Positions 28,825 through 36,581 of a stretch of 64,000 nucleotides of DNA are shown one piece after another; position 1 is the stretch's first letter, and every line of letters begins with the position of its first letter. The notes under the pieces were generated by a model. That model was not told the DNA's origin. It made no database searches and was given only the letters and a program-made list of their open reading frames with translations. The translations under genes and the position numbers were made by a program. This DNA is from an uncultured Lachnospiraceae bacterium (GTDB taxonomy: Bacteria; Bacillota; Clostridia; Lachnospirales; Lachnospiraceae). Location: NCBI GenBank assembly GCA_948688495.1, contig CAPQSW010000003.1, positions 86,063 through 150,062 on the forward strand, in the 5' to 3' direction.

Positions 28825-29409
28825 TTATTTTGCAGTGGATACCTGACCCACTACAAAGGTTGGCGTCACGTTAAATGTTCCGCTGTCGGAGACATTTTGT
28901 CCCAGAGTACCAACAACGTATAATGCATCTTCCTGGTTCGCACCCAGCATAAGGACATTCATATCCTGCTGCTGGTTTGACTTCAGCCATCTGGTCTGGG
29001 AAAGGCTGGTTGGCATTTCGTCTAAGGCTTCTTCCTGCTTTAGTCCAATGGCTATCTGGTTTGCATTCACGGTACCAGTGTCGCTCCAGCTTACATTTTT
29101 TAACTTACTTAAATCCACTTTGGTGTATGCCACATCAATTCGAACCGGTATATTAGAGTTATTTTTCATTTTGATCCTTGGAGAAATAACTTTGTTCTGG
29201 GTGGAAAGGCTGTTGCTGATATTGAAGGGGACAAAGGTCGGCATGGTAACGGAGAGTATGGTCGGCTCGATATTTCCAACCATTTCCATCTGCCCGGAAC
29301 CGCCAATGGGAATGTCCCTGCTGGAATCGGCATCGGCAGCATATGAGACGGTAGAAAAGAGCAGAGATACCATCAGTACAAGCTGCAAAAATAATAGTTT
29401 TTTCTTCAT
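28825..29409 (-). CDS. Secreted protein of unknown function (194 aa)
   Basis: A clear signal peptide (MKKKLLFLQL..VSYAAD) precedes a beta-rich region with segments such as MKNNSNIPVRIDVAY and SGTFNVTPTFVVG. No cysteine, sorting signal or catalytic motif is visible. The start follows AAGGAGG on the minus strand. It is 70 bases downstream of a second small exported protein in the same orientation. The pair may form or decorate a surface structure, but no family is recognised. Confidence 0.65.
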   Translation of the reverse strand: MKKKLLFLQLVLMVSLLFSTVSYAADADSSRDIPIGGSGQMEMVGNIEPTILSVTMPTFVPFNISNSLSTQNKVISPRIKMKNNSNIPVRIDVAYTKVDLSKLKNVSWSDTGTVNANQIAIGLKQEEALDEMPTSLSQTRWLKSNQQQDMNVLMLGANQEDALYVVGTLGQNVSDSGTFNVTPTFVVGQVSTAK

Positions 29410-29479
29410 AAGTATACCTCCTTCGTATTTGCCTTTTTCTGTCCATCTCTGTTATAGTATGTGTCTGGCTTTGAGGCGT

Positions 29480-29989
29480 TTAATTCTGTACAGTGATGGT
29501 GATTTTTGCCCCAGTCTGTCCGATGTATGTGCCGTCAGCCTCATCATACGCGGAAAAATAGGCAGTGGCGTTGTAAGTTCCTTTTTCCAGGACCTTGTCT
29601 AATGCTACCGAGTCGATATAAGTTCCAGGCTTTAAATAGTTCGAGGCGTAGACTTCTTCTTCGGTGTCGTCAATCATGATATTGACTTTGAGAAGTTTTG
29701 CGTTATTTCCCGGGTTCTCTATTAACAGGTTTCCCTTAGAAGTCCCATTTAGAAAAACCGGCGAGGTATTGATGGAAAATGCGATCATGCTGCGGTCCAA
29801 AGCGTCCTGTAATTCTTTTCGCCGCTCATCCATGTCGATGCCCGGCAGGACACCGACAGTGGCATTATCATCATATAACAGGTTTGGATTGTCCTTTTTG
29901 GTAAAAATGAGATAACAGATTAGCACGGTAAGTGCCAGAAGCAGAAAAATTCCTGCAGTAGCCAGCAGTTGTTTTTTTCCTTTGCTCAT
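29480..29989 (-). CDS. Membrane-anchored beta-domain protein of unknown function (169 aa)
   Basis: One N-terminal transmembrane segment (residues ~8-28) is followed by an extracellular domain with Ig-like strand patterns (AFSINTSPVFLNGTSKGNLL, KGTYNATAYFSAYD). Such folds often mediate adhesion or assembly. It is probably the first gene of a two-gene unit with the secreted protein downstream. The start has AAGGGGGAA ahead, and a TTGCCT-17-TATAAT promoter lies upstream. Confidence 0.65.
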   Translation of the reverse strand: MSKGKKQLLATAGIFLLLALTVLICYLIFTKKDNPNLLYDDNATVGVLPGIDMDERRKELQDALDRSMIAFSINTSPVFLNGTSKGNLLIENPGNNAKLLKVNIMIDDTEEEVYASNYLKPGTYIDSVALDKVLEKGTYNATAYFSAYDEADGTYIGQTGAKITITVQN

Positions 29990-30034
29990 AGATGTGATTC
30001 CCCCTTTTTTGACATTTTTCTGTTATTTTTTGTC

Positions 30035-30063
30035 ATTATAAGTCAAAAAAAGGGGAAAGGCAA
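30035..30063 (-). promoter_or_regulatory. Promoter of the exported-protein pair
   Basis: Minus strand: TTGCCT (30063-30058), 17 bases, TATAAT (30040-30035). Confidence 0.65.
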
Positions 30064-30086
30064 GAAAAATGATTCGACAAATTACG

Positions 30087-30821
30087 CTATAAATCGACAT
30101 TTTCTGAAAATTTATGAAATTTTCTTGCTATTACTTTCTCATTAAGATATCTTGCCAGATATATAAAAGGAGTGTCGGCAAGGCTCGTGACGATAAAAAT
30201 AATATAGCTGGAGCAAGTAATGGAAATCAGTGTCTGTGCATTGTGAACGCCAAGGAATGCGCCCCAGGTAAACAATACTGAGTTTAGAAGCTGGGAGATC
30301 AATGTAGAGCCATTATTTCTAAGCCATAGGAATTTTTTGCTGTTCCCAAATTTTCGGCTGGTAAACTCCCACCACTTATGGTAAGCCCACACATCAAAGA
30401 GCTGTACAATAACATACACGACAATTCCTACAATCATCAGCCGCGGCGTATTGGAAAATACAGTGCGGATACTTGGCGAGGCAAAGTCATTTTCGTTTGG
30501 GATGTAAAGCATCCACGACTGGCTGATCAGGATGAAACATACTGAGGTTGCGATGCCAAGCCACACGGCGGTCTGTGCAGATTTCTTGCCAAACATCTCG
30601 CTCGCGATATCGGTCACCAGAAATGTTGAGGCAAAGAGGATGTTTCCCAGTGTCATTTCCATGCCAAAAGCATTTACTACAATCAAAACTTCAATGTTTG
30701 CGGCGATGGTGGCGATAACTGTCCACAGGTAAAGCCCCTGTTTCCGGAATAAATAAAATAAAAGCAGGACGGCAGAATAAGTAATAATCAGCGATAAAAT
30801 TAAAAGTATTTCATTTTGCAT
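30087..30821 (-). CDS. Queuosine precursor transporter (YhhQ/DUF165 family)
   Basis: A 244-residue membrane protein with about six helices. The motif TDIASEMFGKKSAQ (near residue 68) is characteristic of YhhQ-type vitamin uptake transporters, which import preQ0/preQ1 or queuine. It is preceded by, and overlaps by 11 bases, a 108-residue gene, and both lie behind a preQ1-type riboswitch. The RNA and the transporter therefore support the same substrate class. Confidence 0.92.
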   Translation of the reverse strand: MQNEILLILSLIITYSAVLLLFYLFRKQGLYLWTVIATIAANIEVLIVVNAFGMEMTLGNILFASTFLVTDIASEMFGKKSAQTAVWLGIATSVCFILISQSWMLYIPNENDFASPSIRTVFSNTPRLMIVGIVVYVIVQLFDVWAYHKWWEFTSRKFGNSKKFLWLRNNGSTLISQLLNSVLFTWGAFLGVHNAQTLISITCSSYIIFIVTSLADTPFIYLARYLNEKVIARKFHKFSENVDL

Positions 30822-31137
30822 GTTTTACGACACCTCCTACGCCGAAAGCGGTATTTTCCATCAGGATATCTACCCGGCTGTTTTCTATGTATTTTGGATA
30901 AAGTTCCCTTAAAAATATAGCGATTACATTGGGGGCTGGTTTTACAGGTTTTGGATTTTCCCGCATAATGTTGACGCAGACGCGTTCAAAATGGGTGAGG
31001 CCGGTGATGACTTCCAGCCTGTGGTAGATGCCTGTGGCTTGCAAGAGATGCTCTTTGTTCAGGGTGAAATTTGCTTCTTCATCCGCCGGGGCGTCCAGAT
31101 GGATTACGGAATAACGATTTGGGTCAAATTCTTTCAT
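30811..31137 (-). CDS. Unknown 108-aa protein in a preQ1-controlled operon
   Basis: A small soluble protein with no signal peptide or membrane segment. Notable parts are VIHLDAPADEEANF (residues ~11-24), RLEVITGLTHFERVCVNIMRENPKP (near 40-64) and VDILMENTAFGVGGVVKHAK at the end. No family is recognised. It is the first gene of the preQ1-regulated transcript and overlaps the transporter, so a role in queuosine precursor uptake or salvage is likely by context. Its ribosome binding site is AAAGGAT. Confidence 0.7.
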   Translation of the reverse strand: MKEFDPNRYSVIHLDAPADEEANFTLNKEHLLQATGIYHRLEVITGLTHFERVCVNIMRENPKPVKPAPNVIAIFLRELYPKYIENSRVDILMENTAFGVGGVVKHAK

Positions 31138-31162
31138 TTGCTATCCTTTCCGGCAGTCCATG

Positions 31163-31208
31163 AAAAAACGGCATACTCCTGCGCAGAGGCATGGAAGATA
31201 ACCGTTTT
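31163..31208 (-). terminator. Riboswitch expression-platform terminator
   Basis: Minus strand: AAAACGG pairs with CCGTTTT around an inner CCT/AGG helix and is followed by T residues. It lies between the preQ1 aptamer and the 108-aa gene, so ligand binding probably leads to termination. Confidence 0.75.
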
Positions 31209-31212
31209 CAAA

Positions 31213-31254
31213 TCCCTAGTTTTGTTTAAAGACAGGATGGTCACGAACTGTCTT
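31213..31254 (-). promoter_or_regulatory. preQ1-I riboswitch aptamer
   Basis: Minus strand: the hairpin AAGACAG-TTCGTGACCATC-CTGTCTT is followed by the A-rich tail TTTAAACAAAACTAGGG. The order of stem, C-rich loop, and A-rich tail ending in GG matches preQ1-I aptamers such as the T. tengcongensis one (tail AACAAAACAAGG). The tail GG can pair with loop CC to form the H-type pseudoknot. Confidence 0.82.
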
Positions 31255-31272
31255 ATGTTATTTTCGCTCTTT

Positions 31273-31301
31273 ATTATACTATGGCTTCTTCGGGATTGCA
31301 A
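31273..31301 (-). promoter_or_regulatory. Promoter of the preQ1 operon
   Basis: Minus strand: TTGCAA (31301-31296), 17 bases, TATAAT (31278-31273). Transcription would start about 15 bases ahead of the aptamer. Confidence 0.8.
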
Positions 31302-31383
31302 GGGTTTTGTAAAAATGATATAATCGAGCATATCAGTTTTGCCAGCCGGGGTTAATTGATCTAAGGAGGATTTTACAAAATTT

Positions 31384-32082
31384 ATGATAGATAAAGTAAA
31401 CGGACAGAAATATTATGAATATGCAAAAATCAATCAGTCAAAAAGAAAAAATATAGATTCACCAGAATTTCATCTGGAGTCGGAAAAACAGGGTGTAATC
31501 TATGAGAAAAGTGAAGATAAGAAAAAGGATCCCAAGGTGGAAAGCCGCCAGGATGCTGTCAAAGCCTCACAGACGAATGATTCATCCGGTGTTACCGTGG
31601 AGATTTCCCAGCCAGGAAAAGAGAAAGCGAGGCAGAAGGAACAGCGCGCCGACCTTAAGGAGCAGGTAAAAAGGTTTGCGCAGATGGCAGTTACCTTTTT
31701 TAAGTCTCTGTGGGATAGAATCTGGAATGAGCCAGAGGGCAAAGGGCAGGAAGAATTTCCAGAAGTCCTTAAAGAACGCATGGCAGGGACCGGGGAAAAT
31801 CCAGGGGTATATCCGCAGGCGGAAGCGGAAGGGATGGGGCAATATCTGCTCCCGGGACCAGAGGGAGATACCATGCGGCCTTCCTATACGCAGGAGGAAA
31901 TCCGTGCAATCTTCCGAAGGGGAAACAGGAAAGAGATTGAGGATTTTCTGTCTGACAATGGGCAGCGTCATCTCGTGAAAAATTCGGATCTGCTGACACA
32001 GTATGACAGGACGGGGGCAATTGTAGGCGTTGACCATAAAGAACTAATCCTACATGGGAATAAAAATGAGATAAAATTATAA
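31384..32082 (+). CDS. Unknown charged 232-aa protein
   Basis: A hydrophilic protein with no signal peptide. The first ~100 residues are Lys/Glu/Gln-rich and look disordered. A short amphipathic patch (AQMAVTFFKSLWDRIWNE, near 100-117) follows, then a Pro/Gly-rich linker, and a C-terminal helical domain (YTQEEIRAIFRRGNRKEIEDFL, near 170-190). No family is recognised. The ribosome site AAGGAGG is 14 bases from the ATG, unusually far. It precedes the MBL hydrolase by 25 bases and may be co-transcribed. Confidence 0.7.
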   Translation: MIDKVNGQKYYEYAKINQSKRKNIDSPEFHLESEKQGVIYEKSEDKKKDPKVESRQDAVKASQTNDSSGVTVEISQPGKEKARQKEQRADLKEQVKRFAQMAVTFFKSLWDRIWNEPEGKGQEEFPEVLKERMAGTGENPGVYPQAEAEGMGQYLLPGPEGDTMRPSYTQEEIRAIFRRGNRKEIEDFLSDNGQRHLVKNSDLLTQYDRTGAIVGVDHKELILHGNKNEIKL

Positions 32083-32107
32083 GATAATAGAAAGGAATGG
32101 ACAGATT

Positions 32108-32728
32108 ATGAAGATAGAGCATTATTGTGTTGGACAGGTGCAGACCAATTGTTATTTTGCGATCAATGAGGATACGAAGGAAACGCTGATCGTGGATCCG
32201 GGGGATTCAGCACCGTTGCTGGCGGGGAAAATCAAAGACCAGGGTTTAAAGCCCCAGGCGGTCCTCCTGACCCATGGGCATTTTGACCATGCCATGGCTG
32301 CAGAGGAGCTTGCCGGTATGTTTGGTATTAAGGTTTACGCCCATGAGAAGGAGAAGGAGACGTTAGAGCAGCCAGGGATAAATGTGTCTTCCATGATTGG
32401 ACGCAGGGACAGCTATCATGCCGATGTCTTTGTTAAAGATGGTGAGAAATTACAGCTTGCCGGTATGGAATTAAAGGTGTTGCATACGCCAGGGCATACG
32501 GAGGGCGGTTGCTGCTACTATATAGAGAAGGAGCAGGTGCTGTTCAGCGGCGATACCCTGTTCTGCCAGTCTGTGGGGAGGACAGATTTTCCGCGTGGGA
32601 GTATGTCGCAGCTTGTGCGTTCCATCAAAGAAAAACTGCTCCCCCTTCCAGACGAGGTAAAGGTTTATCCGGGACATATGGGTCCTACGACTATCGGCAT
32701 GGAGCGGGTTGGCAACCCATTTATATAG
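32108..32728 (+). CDS. MBL-fold metallo-hydrolase (glyoxalase II-like)
   Basis: A 206-residue metallo-beta-lactamase-fold hydrolase. The HxHxDH motif (THGHFDHA, near residue 57) and later ligands (HTPGHTEGG near 122, FSGDTLF near 141, YPGHMGPTT near 191) are complete. The short single-domain form, common in Clostridia, is of uncertain substrate and lacks the glutathione-binding C-terminal domain of true glyoxalase II. hemZ starts 10 bases downstream. Confidence 0.92.
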   Translation: MKIEHYCVGQVQTNCYFAINEDTKETLIVDPGDSAPLLAGKIKDQGLKPQAVLLTHGHFDHAMAAEELAGMFGIKVYAHEKEKETLEQPGINVSSMIGRRDSYHADVFVKDGEKLQLAGMELKVLHTPGHTEGGCCYYIEKEQVLFSGDTLFCQSVGRTDFPRGSMSQLVRSIKEKLLPLPDEVKVYPGHMGPTTIGMERVGNPFI

Positions 32729-32738
32729 AGAGGCAGAT

Positions 32739-34292
32739 ATGATAACCGTTTGTTTAAATGAGGCTAATTTTGAATACGATATACATTCCCTGGTAAAAGC
32801 ATTTTATCCTGGTGAGGATGTGAAGGTTTTTGCGGATTTGGAGAAGATCTGCGGACTGGAGCAGGATACCCCGCCATTGTTTCGTTTGGAAGTGTATTAT
32901 CACAGGGGCTTGCCATACGGCAGCGGGGATAGCATAGAAATTCATCTTTTGGAAAACCCGTGGAAAGGCCGGGAAGATGGTAAAAGTCCATATCAGGTGA
33001 ATGCTCAGGAAGATGGTGAAAGTCTATATCCAGTGAAGACCAGCTCGAAAATACCGGCAGATTTTGAAGACCGCAGTGATACGAAGAATCGGCTGAAGCG
33101 CTGTCTGTACCGATTGTTGTCCGAATATAGCAGACAGAATCTTCCATGGGGGACGCTGACAGGGATCCGTCCAACGAAGATTCCCATGTCTATGTTGGAG
33201 GGTGGGAAGGATAAAGATTACATCCGTACTTATATGGCCAAAACTTATCTGACGTCACAGCAAAAGATTGATCTGAGTATTGAGATTGCAGAGCGTGAAC
33301 GGGAGCTGCTTGGAAAGATTGATTATAAGGACGGATACAGTCTTTATGTGGGGATTCCATTTTGTCCAAGTATTTGCTCTTACTGTTCCTTTTCATCTTC
33401 TCCGATTGGCTTATGGGAGAGTAAAGTGGATACATATCTGGATGCACTGGAGCGGGAAATCGATTTTACAGCAGATGCTTTCGCTCATAAAAAGCTCAAT
33501 ACAATTTATATTGGAGGGGGAACACCTACTACGCTTTCTCCCGAACAGTTGGAGAGGCTGCTTACGAAGTTGGAGGAGTGTTTTGATTTTTCCTGTCTCT
33601 TGGAATATACTGTAGAAGCCGGGCGGCCAGACAGTATTACAAAGGACAAACTAAAGGTACTGCGTGAGCATAATGTTTCCCGCATTTCCATCAATCCCCA
33701 GACGATGAATCAGGAGACACTGGATATGATTGGACGGCGCCATACGGTAGGGCAGACAGTGGACAGCTTTTGGCTTGCAAGGGAGAATGGATTTGATAAT
33801 ATCAATATGGATTTGATTCTGGGCCTGCCGGGGGAGGAAATAGAGGATGTAAGGCATACGATGGAGAAGATTCAGGAATTGTCGCCAGATAACCTGACCA
33901 TTCATTCCCTTGCGATTAAGCGGGCGGCGAAGCTTAACATGTTCCCGGAGGATTATGCGGGAATGAAGATGACAAATAGCTGGCAGATGATTGATATGAC
34001 AGCGGAATATGCAGGAAAGCTTGGACTTTTGCCCTATTATTTATATCGTCAGAAAAACATGGCAGGTAATTTTGAAAATGTGGGGTATGCCAGTCCGGGG
34101 AAGGCGGGGCTTTACAATATTTTGATTATGGAGGAAGTGCAGAGTATTGCTGCGCTTGGCGCGGGCAGCATTTCGAAGATGGTAGAGCCGGGCAGGAAGA
34201 TTGCCCGGTGCGAGAATGTGAAGGATGTGGCGCAGTATATCGAGAGAGTTGATGAGATGATTGGACGGAAACGGATACTTTTTGAGGAATAA
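32739..34292 (+). CDS. hemZ: Oxygen-independent coproporphyrinogen dehydrogenase-like radical SAM protein HemZ
   Basis: A 517-residue radical SAM protein. The cluster motif CPSICSYC (near residue 212) and the YIGGGTPT strand (near 260) match the HemN/HemZ family. HemZ-type proteins carry an extra N-terminal region of ~180 residues, present here. The family name implies heme synthesis, but no other heme genes are near, and many gut Clostridia carry hemZ without that pathway. The start at 32739 follows GAGAGG. Residues ~78-101 contain an imperfect 12-residue duplication. Confidence 0.88.
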   Translation: MITVCLNEANFEYDIHSLVKAFYPGEDVKVFADLEKICGLEQDTPPLFRLEVYYHRGLPYGSGDSIEIHLLENPWKGREDGKSPYQVNAQEDGESLYPVKTSSKIPADFEDRSDTKNRLKRCLYRLLSEYSRQNLPWGTLTGIRPTKIPMSMLEGGKDKDYIRTYMAKTYLTSQQKIDLSIEIAERERELLGKIDYKDGYSLYVGIPFCPSICSYCSFSSSPIGLWESKVDTYLDALEREIDFTADAFAHKKLNTIYIGGGTPTTLSPEQLERLLTKLEECFDFSCLLEYTVEAGRPDSITKDKLKVLREHNVSRISINPQTMNQETLDMIGRRHTVGQTVDSFWLARENGFDNINMDLILGLPGEEIEDVRHTMEKIQELSPDNLTIHSLAIKRAAKLNMFPEDYAGMKMTNSWQMIDMTAEYAGKLGLLPYYLYRQKNMAGNFENVGYASPGKAGLYNILIMEEVQSIAALGAGSISKMVEPGRKIARCENVKDVAQYIERVDEMIGRKRILFEE

Positions 34293-34444
34293 AATCAAAA
34301 GATATTCGGTTAGGTGATGTTTGCTTACAGTGTGGAATGAATAAAGAAGCAGGATTTGGGGAATTGCTTAGGAAGTATCCGTAGATGCAAAATGAGGTTG
34401 AAACGCATATGGGTGTAACGGTTAATAGAGAGGAGATAAAAATT

Positions 34445-34630
34445 ATGAGATATTTTGTGAACGATAACTGCATCGGCTGCGGGCTGTGTGTGTCCACATG
34501 CCCCGAGGTGTTTTCCATGAGTGATGAGAATGTTTCTGTTGCAATGAAAGAAGATGTTCCAGAAGATTGCCTTGACAGCGCAGCCCAGGCAAAGGATGGA
34601 TGCCCTGTCGAAGCAATAGAGGAAGCATGA
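34445..34630 (+). CDS. Small [4Fe-4S] ferredoxin
   Basis: A 61-residue ferredoxin with one cluster. Cys9, Cys12 and Cys15 (CIGCGLC) and the distant Cys53 (GCPVEAI) are the ligands; Cys19 (TCP) is also present. It carries electrons between cytoplasmic redox enzymes. The start at 34445 has GAGGAG ten bases ahead; the frame is open further upstream without a better site. Confidence 0.9.
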   Translation: MRYFVNDNCIGCGLCVSTCPEVFSMSDENVSVAMKEDVPEDCLDSAAQAKDGCPVEAIEEA

Positions 34631-34683
34631 GGAATGAGTAAGCTTTATTTGGAGACGGATATAATGCACAAAATGCTGTTTCT

Positions 34684-34713
34684 GATAAGCTCGATGGTGT
34701 CATCGAGCTTATC
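34684..34713. repeat. Perfect 13-bp inverted repeat at the end of the chemoreceptor remnant
   Basis: GATAAGCTCGATG (34684-34696) and CATCGAGCTTATC (34701-34713) form a 13-bp stem with a 4-base loop. There is no T tract on either strand. The TAA of the chemoreceptor remnant is inside the stem. Confidence 0.8.
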
Positions 34714-35761
34714 GGATACGGAACTGGCCAATCAAATGATTGAGCGTCTTGGACTGATTTGATAATTGCTTGAAATCGTGGCACTTTTCTCGGCAGCATC
34801 AGAATTGGACTGTATCACTTTGGAAACTTCTTTGATCCTCAATCGTTTTTATGATACTTCGGATTTGCATGGATGAATCGTCAATATTTTTTGTGGCAAT
34901 CTTGAGCTGTTCCATTTTTGTATCAGCCTGTGTGTTTCCGTCCGCCTTAATTCTCTGCAGGATTTCCAGATAACCTGTGTCGGTCGTCTGTGTGTTGAGC
35001 AATGTTTCATCTGAATGATACAGATAAGTTCGTGTTTCCGCATTTAAAAACATATATTCACTATGAGGCAGTCCTTCCATGTTTAAATTCAGCAGCACAT
35101 CCATTAGACGGCTTGCGTAAACGCCGGCACCCACATAACCAATGCATTTTTGCTCATCAAAAATAGGATAATACATGGAAAGGATCATGTTTCCGGTTCC
35201 TGGTGATTTCATGATTCCCAAGTTGGTAAGCTGCTGTTTTGCCAGAATTGTATTATGAAATTCGTCCAGTGCCTCACCGGTCCGGGTTGTCATTCCGACG
35301 GCCTGTTTGGAGGTGTGCGTCAGAACATAGGTAGAGGGTGTAGCAATGTATAACCATTCAAACGTACCCTTAACCGCAGCGAATGCTTCCGTATATGTCT
35401 GTGCCTGTTGCAGCAGTGCAGGATCCTCAGGGTTCTTAAGAAGTTCGCGGACTTCGCTGCTCAGTGCAAATGCTGTCATATATTCGTCAGCAGAAGCTAC
35501 ATAATTGTTGATGATGGAAGCTCTGGATTCCACAGCATCTGTCATTTGGTTGGTAATGTCATTTTCAACCATAGTTGCAACGCGTTCGGATACGATAAGC
35601 CAAAGTAGAAGCATCCCTATAAAAGTAATGATTGTAGTGATAATGCCAATATGTGTGGCAAGTTTTCGATTAGCTAGAAATTCATAATTATTACTTCTGT
35701 GAATAGTAAATAAATCTTGGATATGATACCATTTTGTTTTATGGCAGAAAGATTTTATCAC
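34709..35761 (-). pseudogene. Degraded methyl-accepting chemotaxis protein
   Basis: The N-terminal part is intact: cytoplasmic lead, one transmembrane segment (LATHIGIITTIITFIGMLLLWL) and a Cache-type ligand domain (YIATPSTYVLTH, YYPIFDEQKCIGYVGAGVYA). After about residue 290 the sequence jumps, without TM2 or HAMP, into a signalling-domain fragment (KNIDDSSMQIRSIIKTIED). It then jumps again to the extreme MCP tail. The first frame stops at 34799. The tail continues in another frame as VIQSNSDAAEKSA and returns to the first frame as KQLSNQSKTLNHLIGQFRIR, ending at 34709. At least two deletions and two frame changes have occurred, so it cannot signal. Confidence 0.85.
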
Positions 35762-35858
35762 AGGTTTTTTTATTTTTCAAGGCTTTGCATACGTTCACAA
35801 TTCCGATATTTTTTGTGTTATAATACTTAAAAGAAATCTCAGTTTGTGAGGAAATAAA

Positions 35859-36428
35859 ATGGCAAAAGAATTATCGGAAATGTCTTTAGAAGAATTATGG
35901 AAGCTTTTTCCCATATCCCTTATTGCGCATAATGATAAGTGGAATACATATTATGATGAAATTGAAGTTTTTCTTGCGAGCATATTGTCTGCATGTCCGC
36001 TTGAAAGGGTCAGCCATATTGGGAGTACAGCGATATCTGGTATATGGGCAAAGGATATTGTTGATGTATTGGTTGAGGTATCAGGAGATTCTAAGATAGA
36101 GAATACGGCAAGCGTAATTGAAAAAAACGGATTTATCCGAATGTCCACAGAAGCGGGTAGAATATCGTTTAACCGTGGATATACGAAAGATGGATTTGCC
36201 GACAGGGTTTATCATGTACATCTTCGCTATGCAGGGGATAATGATGAATTATATTTTAGGGATTATTTGAATGAGCATTTCCATACAGCCAGGGAATACG
36301 AGGCAATAAAGCTGCGGCTGTGGAAGGAATTTGAACATAACAGGGATGCATATACGAATGCGAAGACAGAATTTATCAGGAAATGGACAGCGGAAGCAAA
36401 AAGGGTTTACGCTGGGAGGTACTCATAA
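35859..36428 (+). CDS. GrpB family protein
   Basis: A 189-residue member of the GrpB/UPF0157 family, which has a nucleotidyltransferase-like fold. The characteristic HIGSTAISGIWAKDIVDVLV segment (residues ~50-69) carries the Gly-Ser and acidic pair. The C-terminal half has YHVHLRY and a long charged helix (AREYEAIKLRLWKEFEHN). The biochemical role is unknown. The start has only a weak site (GTGAGGAAATAAA) ahead. It is divergent from the chemoreceptor remnant. Confidence 0.88.
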   Translation: MAKELSEMSLEELWKLFPISLIAHNDKWNTYYDEIEVFLASILSACPLERVSHIGSTAISGIWAKDIVDVLVEVSGDSKIENTASVIEKNGFIRMSTEAGRISFNRGYTKDGFADRVYHVHLRYAGDNDELYFRDYLNEHFHTAREYEAIKLRLWKEFEHNRDAYTNAKTEFIRKWTAEAKRVYAGRYS

Positions 36429-36469
36429 CTTTACAATTTACCGGGGAGAGGGCGTGGTAAAATTAATGC

Positions 36470-36498
36470 TTGACATTCGGTAATCTGAAAAATATACT
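36470..36498 (+). promoter_or_regulatory. hisS-aspS promoter
   Basis: TTGACA (36470-36475), 17 bases, TATACT (36493-36498). Confidence 0.88.
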
Positions 36499-36509
36499 CG
36501 TAAGTAAGG

Positions 36510-36549
36510 CACAGCCAGGTCTCCTTTCAGGGAGGGCGGTCATGCTGTG
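36510..36549 (+). promoter_or_regulatory. Structured leader upstream of hisS
   Basis: CACAGC (36510-36515) pairs with GCTGTG (36544-36549), enclosing a smaller CTCC/GGAG helix. No T-box sequence or terminator is present, so control, if any, is of another kind. Confidence 0.45.
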
Positions 36550-36581
36550 AAGAAATATATATGAGAAAATGGAGGTATCGT

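Noticed and set aside
36429..36581. T-box leader for hisS
   Set aside because: The leader is under 90 bases and has no T-box sequence, specifier loop or terminator.
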